Positions 23,012-29,471 of a DNA stretch of 31,851 nt are shown one piece after another. This DNA is from Akkermansiaceae bacterium UBA4589. Its GTDB lineage: Bacteria; Verrucomicrobiota; Verrucomicrobiia; Verrucomicrobiales; Akkermansiaceae. The position numbers were made by a program, and so were the translations under genes. The stretch is taken from NCBI GenBank assembly GCA_002387565.1, contig DGJT01000059.1, positions 1 to 31,851 of the forward strand, read 5' to 3'. Each line of letters begins with the position of its first letter. Position 1 is the first letter of the stretch. The notes under the pieces were generated by a model. That model ran no database searches and had not been told where the DNA came from. It saw only the letters and a program-made list of their open reading frames with translations.

Positions 23012-23116
23012 ACAATCTTGTTTAATAGTTTAGTTCACATTGTAGGTGTATCATCGCTTGATTTATCAATCATCTTTGTATAGCTTCAATTCAATCTTTT
23101 ATTCCTCTTATTTTTC

Positions 23117-23632
23117 ATGGCTGATAAGCTTCCTCAACGCAAAACCTCCCAAAAGACTTCTTTTCAAGCTAGTGCTAAGTTTGACCCTTCAAATCTCGCC
23201 ATTGAGCCTAAAAACATTACTATTGTAGTCTCTACTTATAATGATGAGTATACAGGGGCTCTGTGTGACCATGCTGTGGCTTATTTAAATAAGTACTGTC
23301 CAACGGCCAAGGTTGCTACCCTGCCTGTTCCTGGAGCTTTTGAAATTCCTATTGCTACCAAGAAAGCCACTTTATCAAACCCTGATTTCATCCTTACTTT
23401 TGGGGTTATTATTCAAGGTGCTACGGCACATGCAGACTTAATCGCTCAATCTGTCACTCAACAATTGCACCAACTATCGTTAGACACTATGATTCCTGTT
23501 ATTCATGAAGTTTTATTGGTCAACGATGTTCAACAGGCACATGAACGCTGTTTGGGCTCTCTCAATCGTGGCGAAGAAGCTGCTGCAGCAGGTCTCATGA
23601 TTCATCAAACCCTAGCTACCCTTCAGTCTTAA
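23117..23632 (+). CDS. ribH: 6,7-dimethyl-8-ribityllumazine synthase
   Basis: A 171-aa penultimate riboflavin-pathway enzyme condensing the pyrimidinedione with dihydroxybutanone phosphate; family members assemble into pentamers or 60-mers. An N-terminal extension of about 30 basic residues precedes the core. Seen: STYNDEYTGALCDHAV (about 40-55), VPGAFEIPIA (about 74-83), FGVIIQGATAHADLI (about 95-109, with the catalytic His retained), IPVIHEVLLVNDVQQAHERC (about 125-144) and NRGEEAAAAGL (about 149-159). The usual HFD/HFE and FGVL positions read HAD and HEVL, so the active-site walls are divergent. It is 4 nt upstream of nusB, the classical ribH-nusB pairing, which supports the call. Confidence 0.9.
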   Translation: MADKLPQRKTSQKTSFQASAKFDPSNLAIEPKNITIVVSTYNDEYTGALCDHAVAYLNKYCPTAKVATLPVPGAFEIPIATKKATLSNPDFILTFGVIIQGATAHADLIAQSVTQQLHQLSLDTMIPVIHEVLLVNDVQQAHERCLGSLNRGEEAAAAGLMIHQTLATLQS

Positions 23633-23636
23633 TTTT

Positions 23637-24515
23637 ATGTCTACTTCACTCGCTATTTCTACTGAAGAGCGCACACTCATTCTTCAAGGGCTCTATGCTC
23701 TTAAAAACGATAGTAAGCATGAGTTGCCTACTGAAGATTTTTTTGAGTTGGCAGACTATTCAGACTTTTATCCATTCAAGCTGCGTCAGTATCAGTGTTT
23801 GCAACAAATTTTGCAAAGCAACCTAAGCCTTAGAGAAGCCTTAATGACTAAGTCTGAAAAGAACTTGCAAATCCTTATCGAAAATAAATACGCCCGCCAA
23901 GTATTCAATGCCAGCAAAAAAATGGTAGCCTGCTTAGAACTGATTCATAACAAGCAAACACTACTCAAACCCTACGCAAAGAAATTAGATACTTATGCCG
24001 AGCTTGATCAAGCCAATACTTATTTTCTTGAACTGATGGCAGGTGGTGCCGAGTTGGCTGAATTACTGGTAAAACTAGAGACGCTTTCTGAGCGTATTGT
24101 TGAACTACCTAAACCTCTCTTAGATGGATGGTTTAAACTGCTTAAACTCGTGGGAGCGTATCAACAAAAAATTACATCTATCGCCTACCCTAGTTTGTCT
24201 TCTCCTTACCCTGAAGTTCAACAACTAGCCAAAGTGCAAGAAAATCTAGCCAATTTCCAAGAAAAAATTAGCACTCATATCCAAGCTATTGTCGCTAAAG
24301 AAGAGGATTATAGCAGCCAATTATCTGCGATTGTCACTAATTATGACATGTCACGTATCCATCTAATTGAGAAAATGATTTGCTACTTATTCTATTACGA
24401 GACTCAAGAGCTCAAAGCTGACCGTAAGATAAGTATCGCTGAAGCCGTTAAACTTGCTAAAAAATTTGGAGACTCTAAGTCTTATCAATTTGTCAATGGT
24501 GTCTTAGATAATTAG
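23637..24515 (+). CDS. nusB: NusB-type transcription antitermination factor, long form
   Basis: A 292-aa protein. The C-terminal 55 residues (238-292) match NusB: DMSRIHLIEKMICYLFYYE (split; SRIHLIEKM), then ISIAEAVKLAKKFGDSKSY and the diagnostic FVNGVLDN terminus. NusB binds boxA RNA with S10 and promotes rRNA antitermination. Classical NusB is about 130-160 aa; this one has about 150 extra residues, helical and Leu/Gln/Lys-rich, upstream of the recognisable half. Its first residues keep only a faint trace (ILQGLYAL) of the usual ALQALY motif. Extended NusB proteins of about 300 aa exist in Bacteroidota, so this may be a similar lineage-specific form. Position immediately after ribH and in the same cluster as thiL supports NusB. 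Confidence 0.8.
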   Translation: MSTSLAISTEERTLILQGLYALKNDSKHELPTEDFFELADYSDFYPFKLRQYQCLQQILQSNLSLREALMTKSEKNLQILIENKYARQVFNASKKMVACLELIHNKQTLLKPYAKKLDTYAELDQANTYFLELMAGGAELAELLVKLETLSERIVELPKPLLDGWFKLLKLVGAYQQKITSIAYPSLSSPYPEVQQLAKVQENLANFQEKISTHIQAIVAKEEDYSSQLSAIVTNYDMSRIHLIEKMICYLFYYETQELKADRKISIAEAVKLAKKFGDSKSYQFVNGVLDN

Positions 24516-24542
24516 ACAACTAATATCACTTGTTCAAAAATT

Positions 24543-24965
24543 ATGATTGATGAAGCCTATATTTGGGAGACCTTAGAAGAATCAGGGATCCGCAAGATTA
24601 TTCATCAATTTTACCAATACCTGCGCACAGATGATATCATCAGTCCTATGTACCCCCCTAATGATTGGGACGGAGCAGAAAAAAGACTGGCTGATTTCAT
24701 GTGTTTTCGCATTGGTCGTGACGAAACCTATATGCAGGAGCGTGGTCACCCAAGACTGCGCATGAGGCATGCTGCTTTCCCCATTACTGTAGCCGCAAGA
24801 ACTCGTTGGTTAGAGCTCATGCAAAAAGCGCTAGATGAGTGTCAAACACCTGCTGACTGCTCCGAGCAACTCATGGCATTCTTTACCTTTGTAGCTGATG
24901 GGCTGGTTAACACCACGGATCCTAATCAAGAGATTAACCCTAGGAAGTCATTTAAACTCTTCTAA
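24543..24965 (+). CDS. Group II truncated hemoglobin (trHbO/YjbI-like)
   Basis: A 140-aa globin with the TrHb2 signature: YPPNDWDGAEKRLADFM (about 37-53), a degraded GGPxxY helix (IGRDETYMQE) and the proximal-histidine segment RGHPRLRMRHAAFPI (about 67-81), followed by a TRWLELMQKAL helix (about 88-98). Such proteins bind O2 or NO in the cytosol and are associated with redox or nitrosative stress. The usual GGP before the RGHP helix is replaced by IGRD, a visible departure from the family. It lies 27 nt after nusB and 16 nt before the CPBP gene, inside a probable operon, with no functional link obvious. Confidence 0.88.
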   Translation: MIDEAYIWETLEESGIRKIIHQFYQYLRTDDIISPMYPPNDWDGAEKRLADFMCFRIGRDETYMQERGHPRLRMRHAAFPITVAARTRWLELMQKALDECQTPADCSEQLMAFFTFVADGLVNTTDPNQEINPRKSFKLF

Positions 24966-24968
24966 TTC

Positions 24969-24974
24969 TAGTTT
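24969..24974 (+). promoter_or_regulatory. Possible -10 giving a leaderless CPBP-gene mRNA
   Basis: TAGTTT ends 7 nt before the ATG at 24982, the spacing expected if transcription starts on the start codon. No -35 is recognisable, so this is weak evidence and the gene may simply be read from upstream. Confidence 0.25.
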
Positions 24975-24981
24975 TAGCTAT

Positions 24982-25836
24982 ATGGATCATCAATCTTTAC
25001 TCCTCTTAATTTTTAAAGGTTGGCTCGTTCTATTAATTGTCGCTTATTTAATAAAAATAAGTATCTCACAGGCCAAAAGGTACCAAACCAAGGAGCTTTT
25101 ATCTACACCTCAACTGGTGGAGGTCCACGCTCATTTGCTCATGAGCTTGAGTCTGATGTTGCCTGTACTGGTCTATGGTGCAAACCTGGTATTTGCCATG
25201 TCTGGCTCTAGCAAAGTAGATTCCGAAACTTTTACCATTACTAACTCGACACTTATTAGTTCAAGCATCACCCAACTATTTATGACAGCTGTTTGTGTGT
25301 TTGCTTTTGTGACGGCGCATAAAATACCTGTAATTGACGCCTTCTTTCCTCGCCAAGAAATAGCCCTACCTAAATGGTTATTTGTAGCTATTCCTATAGC
25401 CTCCATTGCCTTAATTCTAGCTATCCAAGGAACCTTGGAGCAAGCAGGTTTGTTCTTCTGGTTAGAGCAGACTTTTAATGCACCCCTCAATCAAACTACG
25501 ATAGAATGGTTGCAAAATAATGAGTTATCCTTAGCCACTCTTATTTTGTTAATTATTCAAGTCTGCTTGATTGCACCTATTACTGAGGAAATTATTTTTC
25601 GTGGTATCTTTTTTAAGCAGTTGGAAAATCACTTTGGCCTCGTGATTGGTTGTCTTATGAGTGCTGTGTTCTTTGCCCTAATTCACGCTCATCTTATCGC
25701 CTTTGTGCCATTATTTTTATTCGCTATTATTCTTAATTTATCTTTTTACTACACGAAGAACCTCAAAATACCTATTATCACTCATATGATTTTTAATAGT
25801 ATGACGATTGTATATCAATTAAACTTTGTTGAATAA
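24982..25836 (+). CDS. CPBP-family intramembrane glutamic endopeptidase
   Basis: A 284-aa polytopic membrane protein with about eight hydrophobic segments. The C-terminal half carries the CPBP/Abi (Rce1-like) catalytic motifs: PITEEIIFRGIFFKQLE (EExxxR at about 201-206), FALIHAH (about 230, FxxxH) and the last-helix THMIFNS (about 266-272, HxxxN), which together form the intramembrane Glu/His site. Relatives process prenylated or other membrane proteins, or give bacteriocin self-immunity; the substrate here is unknown. The ATG at 24982 is chosen rather than an in-frame one at 24898. The latter would overlap the globin gene by 68 nt and add a hydrophilic leader with no homology. 15 nt upstream of thiL. 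Confidence 0.85.
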   Translation: MDHQSLLLLIFKGWLVLLIVAYLIKISISQAKRYQTKELLSTPQLVEVHAHLLMSLSLMLPVLVYGANLVFAMSGSSKVDSETFTITNSTLISSSITQLFMTAVCVFAFVTAHKIPVIDAFFPRQEIALPKWLFVAIPIASIALILAIQGTLEQAGLFFWLEQTFNAPLNQTTIEWLQNNELSLATLILLIIQVCLIAPITEEIIFRGIFFKQLENHFGLVIGCLMSAVFFALIHAHLIAFVPLFLFAIILNLSFYYTKNLKIPIITHMIFNSMTIVYQLNFVE

Positions 25837-25851
25837 CATTATTCACGCTAA

Positions 25852-26754
25852 ATGACTGAAACAGAACTACTACATATTATTGCGCAGGCGTGCCCAAGCC
25901 CCCCTGCACCAGTAGGTATAGGTGATGATTGTGCTACAATTATTAATCATGCTTATGATTATGTGTTAAAAGTAGATTCAGTTATTGAGCACGTGCATTT
26001 TACCTTAGCGACTCCTGGAGAGTTCATAGGGCGCAAAGCTATTTGTAGAGTCATGAGCGATTTTGCCGCCATGGGTGGTGCTGCTCCAGTGGCTTTTCTC
26101 GTGAGTATTACTCTGGCCTCACGACATAATGAGGAGCTTGTTAGCTCTATTTATACAGGAATTTCTCAAACCTTAGATGAATTTGGAGGAAAATTAGTAG
26201 GTGGAGAAACCAGTCATTATAAAGAATTACCAAATAGCGACAGCTCTATACTCCCACTTAATATTAGTGTTACAGGTCTTGCTAGTATTAATAGTGACCG
26301 TGTTATTAATCGCCAAGGTGCGAATAGTGGTGACGGTATTTTTGTAACTGGAGAGTTGGGATACACTTTGGAATCTGGTCATCATCTCGATTTTGAACCT
26401 AGGCTCGCACAGGCTCAATGGATAGCTAATCATAGCTACGCTTCTGCTATGATGGACTTGTCTGATGGTCTTGCTATGGATTTACCTAGGCTTTGTAAGC
26501 AAAGTGAATGCCACTACCAGTTAGACATAGACTCTATACCTTGTGTTGCAGGAAGCAATACACAGCAAGCTCTTAGCTTAGGCGAGGACTACGAGCTGTT
26601 ATTTGCCGTGCCTAAAGCTAAAATAGCTCAAATTAAAGTAGACTGGGCACAACAATTCCCCAATTTAAAGCTCACTCAAATCGGTGAAATTTATGATTTA
26701 AACCAGCCTTGCTTACCTAATTTAGCTGGAGGTTGGGACTGCTTTAGTCAGTAG
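25852..26754 (+). CDS. thiL: Thiamine-monophosphate kinase
   Basis: A 300-aa cytosolic kinase phosphorylating thiamine monophosphate to the active diphosphate. Motifs: VGIGDDCATI (about 21-30, Mg/ATP Asp pair), KVDSVIEHVHF (about 40-50), the GRKAICRVMSDFAAMGGAAP helix (split; about 59-78), VGGETSH (about 116), FVTGELGYTLESG (about 164), MDLSDGLAMDLPRLC (about 201) and LGEDYELLFAVP (about 243). The family DxxVEGVHF loop reads VIEHVHF, a Gly-to-His change near the substrate. Last gene of the ribH-nusB-globin-CPBP-thiL block. Its 3' end overlaps the convergent dxr by 11 nt (26744-26754), and no terminator separates them. thiC lies further downstream. Confidence 0.94.
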   Translation: MTETELLHIIAQACPSPPAPVGIGDDCATIINHAYDYVLKVDSVIEHVHFTLATPGEFIGRKAICRVMSDFAAMGGAAPVAFLVSITLASRHNEELVSSIYTGISQTLDEFGGKLVGGETSHYKELPNSDSSILPLNISVTGLASINSDRVINRQGANSGDGIFVTGELGYTLESGHHLDFEPRLAQAQWIANHSYASAMMDLSDGLAMDLPRLCKQSECHYQLDIDSIPCVAGSNTQQALSLGEDYELLFAVPKAKIAQIKVDWAQQFPNLKLTQIGEIYDLNQPCLPNLAGGWDCFSQ

Positions 26755-27952
26755 GCGTAAGCAACAACTGAGCTTCTATTGCACTCTGCTCTCTCGCCCA
26801 TTGGTCGGCTTGTAGAATAGAGTCTATTGAATCTACTGGTTGCACTTGGTGCTGATTCATGACCTGCTGCACTAATGCTGTGATTTGATTGAACCCTATT
26901 TCTTTTTGGATAAATAGTTCGACTGCCACTTCGTTGGCTGCATTGTAGACAACTGGCAGTGTTCCTCCTTGCTCTATGGATTTTCTAGCTAAGCTTATAG
27001 CCGGAAAGGTCTGTTCATCAACATCTTCAAAAGTGAGTTGTTGAAGTTGCACTAAATTTAGAGGCGTATTTTGACAATTTTCCCAACGTTGCGGGTAACT
27101 AAAAGCATATAAAATCGGTAATGTCATTGAGGGCATAGACAATTGAGCAAGGCTACTCCCATCACAATATTCGACCATAGAATGAATAATACTCTGAGGG
27201 TGCACCACCACATTGATATTAGCTATATCAATATCAAAGAGCCACTTAGCTTCTATCATTTCTAACCCTTTATTAAACATAGTGGCAGAATCAATAGTGA
27301 TTTTTTGTCCCATATCCCATGTTGGATGCTTGAGTGCTTGAGCCAAGGTCACATTTTCTAACTGTGCCGAATTCCATCCAAAAAATGGACCTCCAGAAGC
27401 AGTGAGTGTGAGACTCGATACTTGTCGAGATAAGTTATCTGATTCTAGTTCTGACTCTAGTTGCAAACACTGGAAAATAGCTGAATGTTCAGAATCAACA
27501 GGAATCAGTTCGGCTTGAGAGTCTTTGAGCGCAGACATGACCAGTTCTCCACCCACCACTAAGACCTCTTTACTAGCTAGAGCCACTCTCTTGTCCTGCT
27601 CGATAGCGGCTAATGTTGGCTCTAAGCCTGCTATGCCTACAATAGCAATTAAAATAATATCGGCTTCCTCTAGAGTAGCTAACTCAATGAGTCCTTGCTC
27701 ACCACTTCGTAATTGTAGCTCTTGGTTAAAATTAGCAACTTTTGCATTAAGGCCTTCTAACTTAGTTGTATCACTTAAGCTTAAATAACGAGCCTTAAAC
27801 TCTTGTGCCTGCTGAGCTAACAAATCAACATTGCTATTGGCGGCAAGTGCTAATACCTCTAGCTTATCTTGGTGCTGCTTGACCACTTCTAAGGCGCTTT
27901 GACCTACAGAGCCTGTGGAACCTAATATAACTATTTTTTTCTTTTTTAACAT
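26744..27952 (-). CDS. dxr: 1-deoxy-D-xylulose 5-phosphate reductoisomerase
   Basis: A 402-aa NADPH-dependent enzyme making methylerythritol 4-phosphate, the committed step of the MEP isoprenoid pathway. Motifs: VILGSTGSVGQSALEVV (about 8-24, NADPH), ALASKEVLVVGGE (about 122), PVDSEHSAIFQCL (about 150-162, metal and catalytic-loop residues), TASGGPFFGW (about 185), HPTWDMGQKITIDSATMFNKGLEMIEA (split; about 208-234) and VVHPQSIIHSMVEY (about 248). The start is ATG 27952 (MLKKKKIVILG), because the family begins here. A longer frame reaching 28039 would run inside the SET gene and adds a basic, non-homologous leader. The ATG overlaps the SET stop (ATGTTAA), suggesting translational coupling. Confidence 0.96.
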   Translation of the reverse strand: MLKKKKIVILGSTGSVGQSALEVVKQHQDKLEVLALAANSNVDLLAQQAQEFKARYLSLSDTTKLEGLNAKVANFNQELQLRSGEQGLIELATLEEADIILIAIVGIAGLEPTLAAIEQDKRVALASKEVLVVGGELVMSALKDSQAELIPVDSEHSAIFQCLQLESELESDNLSRQVSSLTLTASGGPFFGWNSAQLENVTLAQALKHPTWDMGQKITIDSATMFNKGLEMIEAKWLFDIDIANINVVVHPQSIIHSMVEYCDGSSLAQLSMPSMTLPILYAFSYPQRWENCQNTPLNLVQLQQLTFEDVDEQTFPAISLARKSIEQGGTLPVVYNAANEVAVELFIQKEIGFNQITALVQQVMNQHQVQPVDSIDSILQADQWAREQSAIEAQLLLTPTD

Positions 27953-28479
27953 GAAGGCTCTTGTTTGAGTTTTTCTAATTCTTTCCACTGACTTTCTGCT
28001 ACTATGTGGCCTACGCAATTTTTTGCACCACATAGACAAATATGCTCTTTATATTGCTCAACATCAAACCCATAATTGAAAGTTAGTTCTACATCTTTTT
28101 TTATATCTTTTAAGGCATATATACCTACTTTCTTTTCATCTTCTTCTAAATAAGCAATGGTGTTTGGTGAACAAGAATGATTGATTAAGCGCGCTATATT
28201 CCATTCAAAATCACCATCCAAATCCCATTCATCATTCAAAGTAAATATATAAACAGCAGCGCCCCCTGTTTCTTCAGACTTTTGCATCTGATCTTGACCT
28301 CGCTTCGTACTTTCTTCCTTATTAATCAGCTCTCCTACATAGTAGCAAATAAGCTCATCTTCTTTGATGTTTTGAGTAGTATACACTCCTCTGCCATGAA
28401 TAATTGAACCTCTTACTTCGCATTTTGGTGCGGCGGCTAAGAGTGTTAGTTCGTTTATTTTTTTTTGACTAAGCCCCAT
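27946..28479 (-). CDS. SET-domain protein (putative protein-lysine methyltransferase)
   Basis: A 177-aa protein that is almost entirely a SET domain, predicted to transfer methyl from S-adenosylmethionine to a lysine side chain. Seen: HGRGVYTTQNIKEDELI (about 28-44), the SAM/substrate-channel signature NHSCSPN (100-106), ELTFNYG (131-137) in place of ELTYDYG, and a post-SET CxCxxxxC (Cys148, 150, 155) that can bind zinc with Cys103. All catalytic elements look intact. The ATG at 28479 is preferred over a frame reaching 28638. The latter lies inside cdsA and adds a hydrophobic non-homologous leader, while 28479 is 1 nt past the cdsA stop. The SET stop overlaps the dxr ATG. It is thus locked between two essential envelope genes; its target is unknown. 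Confidence 0.88.
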   Translation of the reverse strand: MGLSQKKINELTLLAAAPKCEVRGSIIHGRGVYTTQNIKEDELICYYVGELINKEESTKRGQDQMQKSEETGGAAVYIFTLNDEWDLDGDFEWNIARLINHSCSPNTIAYLEEDEKKVGIYALKDIKKDVELTFNYGFDVEQYKEHICLCGAKNCVGHIVAESQWKELEKLKQEPSC

Positions 28480-28480
28480 T

Positions 28481-29380
28481 TTATGAATGAATTTGCCACA
28501 ATAAATAAGCATACATGATAGGAGCTGTAAAACAGAGACTATCAATAAGGTCGAGTACTCCACCAATTCCAGGAATGATTTTACCTGAATCTTTGATTTC
28601 CAAACTGCGCTTAAGAATACTTTCCATAAGATCTCCAATAATAGCTAAAATAGCCAATATCACACTAAGGCCTACCACCCAAGGCCATGCTCCCAAATAG
28701 TCAAGTTTATCTCCCAAAGCTAATTTCAACCCTACACCTAAAAGAACCGCAATGATTACTCCTCCTACACACCCTTGCCATGTTTTACCTGGGCTGATAT
28801 GCGGAATCATTTTATCTTTACCACATAAACTACCAATGACATAAGCCCCAACATCTGTAAATTTAGTAACCACTATTAACCAAACTAAGTACCAAATACC
28901 TGGGATTGCTACACTCTCTTGCGCAGGCACCACAAAGATAATGCGTGTAAGGAAGTGAAACAGAAACGGCAAGTAAGCAAAACCTAAAACAGTTGTCGAA
29001 ATAGCTAATAATGATTGCACCCCTTTAACTGGGTAGCGCAGAGAAAACAATGGAGCTCCTATCATAAGTAACATCCAAAATCCCCATTCAATATAAGTCG
29101 GCAAATGAAGACCTACGGCATCACCCTGCTTCATGTGGTATAAATAGAAGCCACTAATAGCAACACTGTAGGCGCCAGCTAGAATCCACAAAAACTTTGT
29201 ATGGCAAAAAACTTTGGCTTTTTTCATGAGCATGCCGTACTCGTACACAGCCAGTAATACAACCACTGTGATCACACCTAAATAAAGAGCAGGATTAAAT
29301 GATGCTATAATAGCAATCACAATCGCCCAAAGAATTAGCGTTGATATACCACGTTTAAAAAAAGTTTGCAGACGACTCAT
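28481..29380 (-). CDS. cdsA: Phosphatidate cytidylyltransferase
   Basis: A 299-aa inner-membrane enzyme that makes CDP-diacylglycerol from phosphatidic acid and CTP, the precursor of all phospholipids. About eight hydrophobic segments precede or surround FTDVGAYVIGSLCGKDKMIPHISPGKTWQG (split; FTDVGAY at about 173, PGKTWQG at about 198). The C-terminal signature is SILKRSLEIKDSG...IPGIGGVLDLIDS (about 254-285). The usual GHGGxLDR reads GIGGVLDLIDS, a variant I associate with PVC-group bacteria. Start ATG 29380. The gene is first in cdsA-SET-dxr and divergent from thiC across about 90 nt. The uppS gene that often precedes cdsA is not present. Confidence 0.94.
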   Translation of the reverse strand: MSRLQTFFKRGISTLILWAIVIAIIASFNPALYLGVITVVVLLAVYEYGMLMKKAKVFCHTKFLWILAGAYSVAISGFYLYHMKQGDAVGLHLPTYIEWGFWMLLMIGAPLFSLRYPVKGVQSLLAISTTVLGFAYLPFLFHFLTRIIFVVPAQESVAIPGIWYLVWLIVVTKFTDVGAYVIGSLCGKDKMIPHISPGKTWQGCVGGVIIAVLLGVGLKLALGDKLDYLGAWPWVVGLSVILAILAIIGDLMESILKRSLEIKDSGKIIPGIGGVLDLIDSLCFTAPIMYAYLLWQIHS

Positions 29381-29471
29381 CTAGTTTTTTATTAGCTGAT
29401 AATGGCATATTTTACGACTAAAAACTATGACTAATTAAAGCGCTCTTAAAGTATCTCTACGCTTGACCTAT

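Noticed and set aside
24898..24981. Longer N-terminus for the CPBP protein
   Set aside because: It overlaps the globin coding sequence and adds a hydrophilic segment before the first membrane helix.
27953..28039. Longer N-terminus for dxr
   Set aside because: It lies wholly inside the SET gene, is basic and non-homologous, and the Rossmann motif begins right after the internal MLKKKK start.
28480..28638. Longer N-terminus for the SET protein
   Set aside because: It is out-of-frame translation of the cdsA 3' end, and a start 1 nt after the cdsA stop gives a complete SET domain.
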